From positions 1 to 6,441 of the forward strand of contig JAFTLM010000107.1 of the NCBI GenBank assembly GCA_017455945.1: a DNA stretch of 6,441 nucleotides, read 5' to 3'. The notes below the pieces were generated by a model, which was not told the origin of the DNA, did not search any database, and was given only the letters and a program-made list of their open reading frames with translations. The DNA comes from Clostridia bacterium (lineage in GTDB: Bacteria; Bacillota; Clostridia; Oscillospirales; CAG-272). Shown piece after piece: positions 1-6,104 of the stretch. The position numbers were made by a program, and so were the translations under genes. Every line of letters starts with the position of its first letter. The stretch's first letter is position 1.

Positions 1-1
1 T

Positions 2-205
2 GAAAATTCTATCATATTCCGTGGCGTAAAGGTGTGCAAGGGTGCAGTAGTTAAAAACGCCATTATACTTCAGGATACTTATATCGGCTCAGACGTTACA
101 CTTAACTGTGTAATTACCGATAAGAACGTGGTTATTAACGACGGACGTATGCTGTCGGGTCACCAGACAATGCCTTTCTTCATTGGAAAGGGAATGAGAG
201 TTTGA
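2..205 (+). CDS. glgD: GlgD, glucose-1-phosphate adenylyltransferase-like subunit (C-terminal end, 5' truncated by the window)
   Basis: This is the last 67 codons of a gene that begins before the window; the stop is TGA at 203-205. The visible peptide is the C-terminal left-handed beta-helix of the ADP-glucose pyrophosphorylase family. It shows repeating hexapeptide-like turns (RGVKVCKGAVVKNAI, then LQDTYIGSDVTLNCVI) and ends in a segment containing DGRMLSGHQTMPFFIGKGMRV-like residues, which I recognise as typical of Firmicutes GlgD rather than GlgC. In the family, GlgD is a catalytically weak or inactive partner that modulates GlgC, the enzyme making ADP-glucose from glucose-1-phosphate and ATP in the cytoplasm. 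The nucleotidyltransferase domain cannot be seen, so catalytic residues cannot be judged. It lies 55 bases upstream of glgA, consistent with co-transcription. The GlgD rather than GlgC assignment rests on remembered tail similarity. Confidence 0.88.
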   Translation, partial: ENSIIFRGVKVCKGAVVKNAIILQDTYIGSDVTLNCVITDKNVVINDGRMLSGHQTMPFFIGKGMRV

Positions 206-264
206 TGTTTTGGGGCGGCAAGAGAGGACTCGCTCCTCTCTTGCTTCGGAAAGGAAAATTATGA
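205..264 (+). CDS. Candidate 19-codon bridging mini-ORF between glgD and glgA
   Basis: An ATG at 205-207 overlaps the glgD stop (TGATG). It opens a frame of 19 codons, peptide MFWGGKRGLAPLLLRKGKL, whose TGA at 262-264 overlaps the glgA start (ATGA at 261-264). The frame differs from both neighbours. It passes through the 218-244 hairpin. A purine-rich stretch (AAAGGGA, 187-193, about 11 bases upstream) could serve as a ribosome site, or ribosomes finishing glgD could reinitiate here. If translated, it would move ribosomes across the gap, melt the hairpin and couple glgD translation to glgA. The peptide resembles nothing I know, is basic and leucine-rich, and may have no function of its own. 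A short open frame in a 55-base gap can arise by chance, so confidence is low. Confidence 0.3.
   Translation: MFWGGKRGLAPLLLRKGKL
218..244 (+). repeat. Perfect 11-bp stem-loop in the glgD-glgA gap
   Basis: The arms GCAAGAGAGGA (218-228) and TCCTCTCTTGC (234-244) are exact reverse complements around a five-base loop CTCGC; a G-T pair can add one more at 217/245. There is no T-run after the stem (it is followed by TTCGG), so it does not look like an intrinsic terminator. It ends four bases before the glgA ribosome binding site. Likely roles for such an element are mRNA processing or decay protection, or tuning of glgA translation; the sequence does not say which. Confidence 0.7.
249..256 (+). 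promoter_or_regulatory. glgA ribosome binding site
   Basis: The purine stretch GAAAGGAA, with AGG at 252-254, lies six to seven bases before the ATG at 261. It settles the glgA start at 261. An in-frame TTG at 210 would add 17 residues encoded by the hairpin that do not match the family N-terminus. Confidence 0.75.
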
Positions 265-1700
265 GTAAAATTTTGTTTGTAGGCGCAGAGGTAATGCCGT
301 TTGCCGCAACGGGCGGACTGGGCGACGTAATGGGATCGCTCCCGACAGCTATAAGATCTGCCGATAAAAATTGCGACGTGCGTGTGGTTATGCCTCTTTA
401 CAGTGCCATAAAAGACGAGTGGAGAGCCAAGATGGAAACGGTAGCAAGCTTTGAGGTAAAGCTTGCGTGGCGCAGAGCCTATTGCGGAGTAAAGAGCCTT
501 GTGAAGGACGGAGTTACCTATTATTTTATCGATAATGAGTATTACTTCGCCCGCAAAGCACTTTACGGTGAATTTGATGACGGTGAACGCTATGCCTTTT
601 TCTGTATGGCTGTTCTTGAGATGATGGATAAAATAGGCTTTTATCCCGATATTCTTCACGCCCACGACTGGCAGTCGGCACTCAGTGTCGTTTACCTTAA
701 CTGCCTCTTCCGATGGAGAAGAGAATATCAGAACATAAAAACCGTATTTACAATCCATAATATTGAATACCAGGGATATTACAGTAAGGACATTCTGTAC
801 GATGTTTTCGCACTCGGAAACGATTGCTACAGCCTTCTTGAGTATAACGGCTGCGTAAACCTGATGAAGGGTGCTATCGTGTGTGCCGATATCGTGTCCA
901 CAGTAAGCCCGAGATATGCCGATGAAATAAGAACCGAGGGCTATTCTCACGGACTTCACTATATCATCAACCAGAATTACCATAAACTCAGAGGAATACT
1001 TAACGGAATAGATTATGACTATTATAATCCCGAAAAGGATAACGTCATAGCCGCTAACTTCTCCGCAGATGAGCTTTCGGGTAAAGCAACCGATAAAAAC
1101 GAGCTTCAGAAGGCTCTCGGACTCCCCGAAAACGCAGAAACACCGCTTTTGGCTATAATTTCTCGACTTGCAGCGCATAAAGGTCTTGACCTTATCGCGG
1201 AAATGGTGTATAATTTATTGGAGAACAATGACGTACAGCTTGTTGTTCTCGGAAAAGGCGAAGCCTGCTATGAAGAGCTGTTCAGAGAGCTTCAGAATAA
1301 ATTCCCCGATAAGGCACGTGCACTTATCGAATACGACAGAGATCTGTCCAAGCGTATATATGCCGCGTGTGATATATTCGTTATGCCGTCCAAGAGTGAG
1401 CCCTGCGGACTTTCGCAGATGATAGCCTCACGCTACGGAGCAATTCCCGTGGTAAGAGAAACAGGCGGACTTTACGACTCTATCAAGGGCTATTGGGAAA
1501 AGGACGGAGAGCTTATGGGCAACGGCTTTACCTTCGCCAATTACTCGTCAGCCGAGCTCTATGACAGAATAGTAGCGGCGGTTGCACTCTATAACGATAG
1601 CGAAAAGAGAAAAGCATTCGTTACAAAAATTATGAATACCGATTTTTCGTGGAATATTTCTGCTAAGAAATATCTCGAAATGTACGGTACACTTATTTAA
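261..1700 (+). CDS. glgA: Glycogen synthase, ADP-glucose type (GT5)
   Basis: The protein has 479 residues, close to the 477 of Escherichia coli GlgA. It transfers glucose from ADP-glucose to the non-reducing end of an alpha-1,4-glucan in the cytoplasm. The N-terminal GT5 lobe opens MSKILFVGAEVMPFAATGGLGDV, with the signature TGGLGDV at 17-23, HAHDW at 133-137 and TIHNIEYQG from 164. The GT-B C-terminal lobe has ISRLAAHKGLDL with Arg302 and Lys307, matching the phosphate-contacting pair of the family, then SEPCGLSQ with Glu380 in the catalytic glutamate position, and the late ETGGLYD motif. The start at 261 has a good ribosome site and gives the family-typical N-terminus. One oddity is Ala16 in place of the lysine of the canonical KTGGL motif (Lys15 in E. 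coli). All other landmark residues are intact, so it should be active. It sits between glgD and glgP in the operon. Confidence 0.96.
   Translation: MSKILFVGAEVMPFAATGGLGDVMGSLPTAIRSADKNCDVRVVMPLYSAIKDEWRAKMETVASFEVKLAWRRAYCGVKSLVKDGVTYYFIDNEYYFARKALYGEFDDGERYAFFCMAVLEMMDKIGFYPDILHAHDWQSALSVVYLNCLFRWRREYQNIKTVFTIHNIEYQGYYSKDILYDVFALGNDCYSLLEYNGCVNLMKGAIVCADIVSTVSPRYADEIRTEGYSHGLHYIINQNYHKLRGILNGIDYDYYNPEKDNVIAANFSADELSGKATDKNELQKALGLPENAETPLLAIISRLAAHKGLDLIAEMVYNLLENNDVQLVVLGKGEACYEELFRELQNKFPDKARALIEYDRDLSKRIYAACDIFVMPSKSEPCGLSQMIASRYGAIPVVRETGGLYDSIKGYWEKDGELMGNGFTFANYSSAELYDRIVAAVALYNDSEKRKAFVTKIMNTDFSWNISAKKYLEMYGTLI
1186..1214 (+). promoter_or_regulatory. Candidate sigma-A promoter inside glgA, upstream of glgP
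   Basis: TTGACC (1186-1191) and TATAAT (1209-1214) are separated by exactly 17 bases, which matches 11 of 12 consensus positions at the optimal spacing. Transcription would start near 1221 and could express glgP and the GH13 gene independently of glgD-glgA. The hexamers fall on the ordinary codons CTT GAC and TAT AAT of conserved glgA sequence (GLDL, VYN), so coincidence is possible. Confidence 0.35.
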
Positions 1701-1708
1701 TTATTCCC

Positions 1709-1723
1709 GCCTGCAGGGCAGGC
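1709..1723 (+). repeat. Short perfect hairpin in the glgA-glgP gap
   Basis: GCCTGC (1709-1714) and GCAGGC (1718-1723) form a six-bp GC-rich stem with a three-base loop, placed after the glgA stop and seven bases before the glgP ribosome site AGGAAAGG (1731-1738). No T-run follows, so it is not a standard terminator. Its position mirrors that of the larger hairpin before glgA. Confidence 0.5.
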
Positions 1724-1748
1724 ACAAGAAAGGAAAGGTCTAAAATCA

Positions 1749-4187
1749 ATGGCAAAAACACCCACAGTAAATCAAATCAAAGAAAATATTGAGGCAAAGC
1801 TGTCGAGACAGTTCGGCTGTACAGCATCCGAGGCTTCTCGCGATCAGATATATAAAGCCGCAGTGTTGACCGTAAAGGACATTTTGACTTCAAAGAGAGG
1901 AGATTTCAAAAAGCGGGTTAATCAAACCGGTTCCAAGCGTGTTTACTATATGTGTATGGAATTTCTGCTTGGACGCTCTCTCAAAACCAATCTTTTTAAT
2001 CTCGGCATAAACGAAGAGTATAAGAAATCTCTTGCCGAGCTTGGCTTTGAACTTGAGGATTTGTATGAATGCGAACCCGACGCAGGTCTTGGAAACGGAG
2101 GTCTCGGACGTCTGGCAGCCTGCTTTATGGACTCGCTTTCATCGTTGAATTATCCTGCTACCGGTTTTTCAATTTGCTATGAATACGGACTTTTCAAGCA
2201 GATGATAGTAGACGGAATGCAGATAGAGCTTCCCGACAACTGGCTTCCCGGCGGTGAAGTGTGGCTTGTTCCCAGAACAGACAGAGTGTTCACCGTAAAA
2301 ATGGGCGGAAGAGTAAGAGAGGAATGGCAGAACGGACACCTCCAGGTTATCTACGAGGATTGCGAGGAGATCGAAGCCGTTCCGTACGATATGATGATCT
2401 CGGGTGCCGACAGCGACGCAGTCAGCAGATTGCGTCTGTGGCGTGCAAGAGATACACGTAACTTCAATATGGGACTCTTTACCCAGGGACAGTATACAAG
2501 AGCACTCGAGGAAAGCACCAACGCCGAAATCATCTCTAAAGTGCTTTATCCGTCGGATAACCATACAGAAGGAAAAATGCTCCGTCTTTCCCAGCAGTAT
2601 TTCCTTGTGTCGGCATCTGTACAGAGTATAATCAGAGACCATATGGCTGTATACGGAACACTGGTGAACCTCCCCGAAAAGGTGGCAATCCATATCAACG
2701 ATACTCACCCCGCACTCTGTATTCCCGAGCTTATGAGAATACTCATCGACGATTATTTCTTCTCTTGGGAACACGCGTGGGATATCGTTGTAAAGACCGT
2801 CTCCTATACCAATCATACAGTAATGCCCGAGGCGCTTGAGACCTGGAACGAGGATATCTTCCAGTTCAAGCTTCCCAGACTTTACGCAATTATAAAAGAA
2901 ATAAACGAGCGCTTCTGCAAAGACGCGTGGAAGAGCTTTCCCGGAAACTGGGACAGAATTTCCAAGATGAGCGTGCTTGGTTACGGTCAGGTAAGAATGG
3001 CTAACCTCTCGGTTATCGGTTCTCACTCTGTAAACGGAGTTTCCAAGCTTCACTCCGAAATTCTTAAGGCGTCTACCTTTAAAGATTTTTACAAGATGTA
3101 TCCCGAGCGCTTCTGCAACGTAACAAACGGCGTTGCTCACCGCAGATGGCTCTGCTACTCCAACCCAAAGCTTGCCGAGCTTCTTGATAACTGCATAGGC
3201 ACAGGATACAGACATAATCCCGAGGAGCTTGCAAACTTCGCTAAATTTGCCGATGACAAAACAGTCCTCCAGGCAGTTCGCGATATCAAGCATCAGAACA
3301 AGATAAGCTTCTCTAACTATCTTATGAAGAAAACCGGTGTGGCAATAGATACACACTCTGTTTACGACGTTCAGATCAAGCGTCTCCACGAGTATAAGAG
3401 ACAGCTCCTTAACGCCCTTAATATCATAGGTCTTTACCTTGACCTTAAAGAAAATCCCAACCTGGATATTCAGCCTCAGACCTTTATCTTCGGAGCAAAG
3501 GCGGCACCCGGATATCATATGGCAAAGCAGATAATCAAGCTCCTTTGCTATATAGGAAAGGATATCGAGCAGAATCCTGCTATCAGAGAAAAGCTTAAGG
3601 TGGTATTCCTTGAGGACTATAACGTGTCTCTTGCCGAGGCTCTTATCCCTTCCGCGGAAATCAGCGAGCAGATATCTCTCGCAGGTAAGGAAGCAAGCGG
3701 TACGGGATGTATGAAGCTTATGATAAATGGTGCCCTTACAATAGGAACACTTGACGGCGCAAACGTGGAAATGCTTGCCGCAGCAGGCGAAGAAAATATG
3801 TTCATCTTCGGTCTTACCGCAAGCGACGTTGACGAGCTTTGGCTCAAGGGCTATAATTCCGCACTCTATTACGCTAATAACGAAAGACTTAAGAAGATAG
3901 TAAACTACCTTAACGTGGGCTTTGCAGGCGAGTCCTTCTCGGATATCGCAAATTATCTCCTTTCCGGCTACGGAATCGCAGACCCCTATATGTGCCTTGC
4001 AGATTTCGAGTCCTACAGACAGACCCACGAAAGCCTTATCACCGCATATCAGGATAAGGAAAGATGGAACCGTATGTCGCTTATGAATATCGCGTCTGCA
4101 GGCTACTTTGCGGCAGACCGAAGCATAGAGGACTACGCAAAGAATATTTGGAAACTTAAAAAGATGCCTTATACAGAGGAGAGATAA
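1749..4187 (+). CDS. glgP: Glycogen/maltodextrin phosphorylase (GT35)
   Basis: The protein has 812 residues, normal for bacterial glycogen phosphorylase. It cleaves terminal alpha-1,4 bonds of glycogen with phosphate, releasing glucose-1-phosphate, in the cytoplasm and with pyridoxal phosphate (PLP) as cofactor. Family blocks appear in order: VYYMCMEFLLGRSL near residue 60, EPDAGLGNGGLGRLAACFMDS from 109, HINDTHPA from 315, QIKRLHEYKRQLLN from 542 (Lys544, Arg545 and Lys550 match the phosphate-site residues of rabbit phosphorylase), FGAKAAPGYHMAK from 581, and the PLP signature EASGTGCMKLMINGALTIGTLDGANVE-like block with the Schiff-base lysine at 656. The N-terminus is short, without the phospho-serine regulatory tail of animal enzymes. 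The ATG at 1749 follows AGGAAAGG (1731-1738) by ten bases. It lies 48 bases after glgA and directly abuts the GH13 gene, so the breakdown enzymes are probably co-translated. Preference between glycogen and maltodextrin cannot be told from the sequence; the operon favours glycogen. Confidence 0.96.
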   Translation: MAKTPTVNQIKENIEAKLSRQFGCTASEASRDQIYKAAVLTVKDILTSKRGDFKKRVNQTGSKRVYYMCMEFLLGRSLKTNLFNLGINEEYKKSLAELGFELEDLYECEPDAGLGNGGLGRLAACFMDSLSSLNYPATGFSICYEYGLFKQMIVDGMQIELPDNWLPGGEVWLVPRTDRVFTVKMGGRVREEWQNGHLQVIYEDCEEIEAVPYDMMISGADSDAVSRLRLWRARDTRNFNMGLFTQGQYTRALEESTNAEIISKVLYPSDNHTEGKMLRLSQQYFLVSASVQSIIRDHMAVYGTLVNLPEKVAIHINDTHPALCIPELMRILIDDYFFSWEHAWDIVVKTVSYTNHTVMPEALETWNEDIFQFKLPRLYAIIKEINERFCKDAWKSFPGNWDRISKMSVLGYGQVRMANLSVIGSHSVNGVSKLHSEILKASTFKDFYKMYPERFCNVTNGVAHRRWLCYSNPKLAELLDNCIGTGYRHNPEELANFAKFADDKTVLQAVRDIKHQNKISFSNYLMKKTGVAIDTHSVYDVQIKRLHEYKRQLLNALNIIGLYLDLKENPNLDIQPQTFIFGAKAAPGYHMAKQIIKLLCYIGKDIEQNPAIREKLKVVFLEDYNVSLAEALIPSAEISEQISLAGKEASGTGCMKLMINGALTIGTLDGANVEMLAAAGEENMFIFGLTASDVDELWLKGYNSALYYANNERLKKIVNYLNVGFAGESFSDIANYLLSGYGIADPYMCLADFESYRQTHESLITAYQDKERWNRMSLMNIASAGYFAADRSIEDYAKNIWKLKKMPYTEER
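3829..3857 (+). promoter_or_regulatory. Candidate sigma-A promoter inside glgP, upstream of the GH13 gene
   Basis: TTGACG (3829-3834) and TATAAT (3852-3857) have a 17-base spacer, again 11 of 12 consensus positions. The predicted start, near 3864, is about 320 bases before the GH13 start codon. As with the glgA candidate, the hexamers sit on common codons (GTT GAC, TAT AAT), so it could be incidental. Confidence 0.35.
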
Positions 4188-6095
4188 ATGCTTCTTCGAC
4201 TTCATGAATCGGCCGAAAACGGTTCGATGCCTGTGATAACCAAATATGTAAATGGGGAGGACGCTTCCGTAAAGGGAGCGTTTTCTCTCGGTACAAGCTT
4301 GACGTTTAACGTCAAATGCCCCCGAAGATTGGGGGCTTCTGCCATCGTACTGAGAATAAATCGGGACGGTGACAGTTACCGTGATATCTCTCTTTCGTTT
4401 GTTGCCTTCAACGGCGGAATTGACGAGTATGAAACCACACTTAGCCTCGATAGAGAGCTTTGTGGCGGCGAGGACGGACTTTTTTATTACGAATTTCTCT
4501 TTGTCCGCGGATATGAAACCCTGTTTACAAGCTCTGTAAATAACGTGGATTTCAGGCTTTGCGACTACTCCGAGGATAAGTTCAGATTGTTGGTCTATAG
4601 TCCCGATTTCAAAACCCCCGATTGGTTTCACGGCGGAACGATGTACCAGATATTTACCGATAGATTTTTCTGCGGAAAAGGCGAGGTCGGTACACGAAAC
4701 GACGTGATTATGAATTCCGATTGGCAGAGCGGAGTAAAGCAGTATGCCGAATATCCCGGCGCACCCGTGGCAAATAACGAGTTTTTCGGTGGAAACCTCT
4801 GGGGAATTGCCGAAAAGCTTGATTACTTAAAATCCCTCGGCGTTACCGTTATATACTTAAATCCTATCTTTGAGGCATATTCAAGCCATAAATACGATAC
4901 CGGCGATTATATGAAGGTCGACGCTATGTTCGGCGGTGAAAAGGCACTTGAAAACCTTATTGCCAAAGCAAAAGAAAAGGGAATCAGACTGATACTTGAC
5001 GGTGTGTTCAACCATACCGGAAGCGATAGCGTCTATTTTAACCGCTACGGAAAATATAACTCTGTAGGAGCTTATCAAAGCAAAGATTCGGAGTATAAGG
5101 ATTGGTATTTCTTCAAGGAATTTCCCGATTCTTACGAATGCTGGTGGAATATAGAGATACTTCCTAAGCTCAATCCCGAATGTGTGGCTTGCCGCGACTT
5201 CCTCTGTAATAAGGGCGGAGTTGCCGAAAAATATATGAAAATGGGAGTTGGCGGCTGGAGACTTGACGTCGCCGATGAGCTCAGTAACGATTTTCTCGAT
5301 ATCCTCCGTGATACCGTTAAAAACGCATCCGACGGCGAGGGTATAATTATCGGTGAAGTGTGGGAAAACGCCGCCGATAAAATAGCCTACGGCAAACGCC
5401 GCCGCTATTTCCGCGGAAAACAGCTTGACAGCGTTATGAATTACCCCGTGAGAAACGGAATCCTTGCCTTTGTAAACGAGGGCGATGCCGAAACGCTTTA
5501 TAATGTCCTTACTGAACTGTATTCTTCTTATCCCGAACCCGTGTGCCATTCGCTTATGAACTCTCTCGGTACTCACGATACCGAAAGAATTTTGTCGGTG
5601 CTTGGCGATAAGGATATTTTGGAGCTTACCAACGAGGAGCTTTCCATCCATAAAATGAATCCCACCCAAGTAAAAAAAGCAGTCGCGAAGCTCAAAGTTG
5701 CATCAACACTGCAGTATACGGTCTTTGGCGTGCCGTCGGTTTACTACGGTGACGAAGCAGGACTTGAGGGCGGTCACGACCCGTTCTGCCGTCAGCCCTT
5801 CCCGTGGGGCAAAGAAAATACCGAGCTTACAGAGCATTACCGTAAACTTGGAGAGATAAGAAAAGAAAACTCGGTTTTTGCAGACGGAAGATTTAAGGTT
5901 GTAGCCTTTACAAAAGGCTTTATAGCCTACGAACGCTATAACGAAGACGAAAATATTCTCGTTGTGGCTAACGTGGGAAAGAGTAGCAAGGGGTGCGGCA
6001 TCGGCTGTGAGGTCGTGGACCTCCTTACGGGTAAAATCTATAAGAATAACCTGTCCGTAGCACCGGGTACAGCAATGATTTTGAAGCTTGTGTAG
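4188..6095 (+). CDS. GH13 alpha-glucan hydrolase, neopullulanase/cyclomaltodextrinase-like
   Basis: The 635-residue protein has no signal peptide or membrane segment, so it should act in the cytoplasm. Residues 1 to about 140 look like a beta-sandwich N-domain. The (beta/alpha)8 barrel begins near Trp146 (WFHGGTMYQIFTDRF). GH13 regions follow: GVTVIYLNP, region I DGVFNH (271-276), region V LPKLN (325-329, like the MPKLN of the neopullulanase group), region II GWRLDVADE with nucleophile Asp360, region III GEVW with acid/base Glu390, region IV THD with Asp464, then GVPSVYYGDEAG from 514. A small C-domain closes the protein. The catalytic triad is intact. Family members hydrolyse alpha-1,4 and often alpha-1,6 bonds of maltodextrins, cyclodextrins or pullulan, so a role in trimming branched limit dextrin after GlgP is a reasonable inference. 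The start is TAAATG, adjoining glgP, with AGGAG at 4177-4181. The exact subfamily and substrate are undetermined, and annotation as plain alpha-amylase is possible. Confidence 0.9.
   Translation: MLLRLHESAENGSMPVITKYVNGEDASVKGAFSLGTSLTFNVKCPRRLGASAIVLRINRDGDSYRDISLSFVAFNGGIDEYETTLSLDRELCGGEDGLFYYEFLFVRGYETLFTSSVNNVDFRLCDYSEDKFRLLVYSPDFKTPDWFHGGTMYQIFTDRFFCGKGEVGTRNDVIMNSDWQSGVKQYAEYPGAPVANNEFFGGNLWGIAEKLDYLKSLGVTVIYLNPIFEAYSSHKYDTGDYMKVDAMFGGEKALENLIAKAKEKGIRLILDGVFNHTGSDSVYFNRYGKYNSVGAYQSKDSEYKDWYFFKEFPDSYECWWNIEILPKLNPECVACRDFLCNKGGVAEKYMKMGVGGWRLDVADELSNDFLDILRDTVKNASDGEGIIIGEVWENAADKIAYGKRRRYFRGKQLDSVMNYPVRNGILAFVNEGDAETLYNVLTELYSSYPEPVCHSLMNSLGTHDTERILSVLGDKDILELTNEELSIHKMNPTQVKKAVAKLKVASTLQYTVFGVPSVYYGDEAGLEGGHDPFCRQPFPWGKENTELTEHYRKLGEIRKENSVFADGRFKVVAFTKGFIAYERYNEDENILVVANVGKSSKGCGIGCEVVDLLTGKIYKNNLSVAPGTAMILKLV
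4261..4284 (+). terminator. Terminator-like hairpin inside the 5' end of the GH13 gene
   Basis: ACGCTTCC (4261-4268) pairs with GGGAGCGT (4274-4281) through eight pairs, one of them G-T, around the loop GTAAA, and is followed directly by TTTT (4281-4284) and a pyrimidine run. In form it is a weak intrinsic terminator or attenuator, but it lies within codons 25-33 of the GH13 gene. It would act only on transcripts not covered by ribosomes. The T-run is short. Confidence 0.3.
4299..4315 (+). repeat. Perfect 17-base palindrome in the GH13 gene (operator-like dyad)
   Basis: TTGACGTTTAACGTCAA is a perfect dyad of eight bases each side of a central T. Symmetric 16-18-base sites of this form are typical of dimeric repressor operators, but the sequence does not match a catabolite-repression (cre) consensus and I cannot name a regulator. 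It encodes residues within the N-domain (LTFNVK), so chance remains possible. Confidence 0.3.
4318..4336 (+). repeat. GC-rich hairpin in the GH13 gene
   Basis: GCCCCC (4318-4323) and GGGGGC (4331-4336) form a perfect six-bp stem around GAAGATT. It follows the palindrome by two bases and completes a run of three dyads between 4261 and 4336. The run of C and G is unusual beside the surrounding coding sequence. No function is evident. Confidence 0.35.
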
Positions 6096-6104
6096 GAGAA
6101 AATT

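Noticed and set aside
210..260. An upstream TTG start that would lengthen GlgA by 17 residues.
   Set aside because: The extra residues come from the hairpin and do not match the family N-terminus; ATG 261 has a proper ribosome site and gives the standard length.
180..1178. A 332-codon minus-strand open frame over glgA.
   Set aside because: It is in the same codon-register antisense frame, explained by codon avoidance; no family motif and no sensible gene context.
4227..4229. An alternative internal ATG start (Met14) for the GH13 gene.
   Set aside because: There is no clear ribosome site before it, whereas ATG 4188 has AGGAG at good spacing and abuts the glgP stop.
2169..4631. An 820-codon open frame on the minus strand across glgP and the start of the GH13 gene.
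   Set aside because: Its codons are the exact register reverse complement of the plus-strand codons, so it stays open simply because the sense genes avoid TTA, CTA and TCA here. The translation has no recognisable motif, and the sense strand encodes a textbook phosphorylase.
5425..5453. A perfect TTGACA hexamer in the GH13 gene as a promoter.
   Set aside because: No -10-like hexamer lies at 16-18 bases downstream.
4881..5669. A 262-codon minus-strand open frame over the GH13 barrel.
   Set aside because: It is again in codon-register antisense over strongly conserved GH13 catalytic regions; treated as a shadow.
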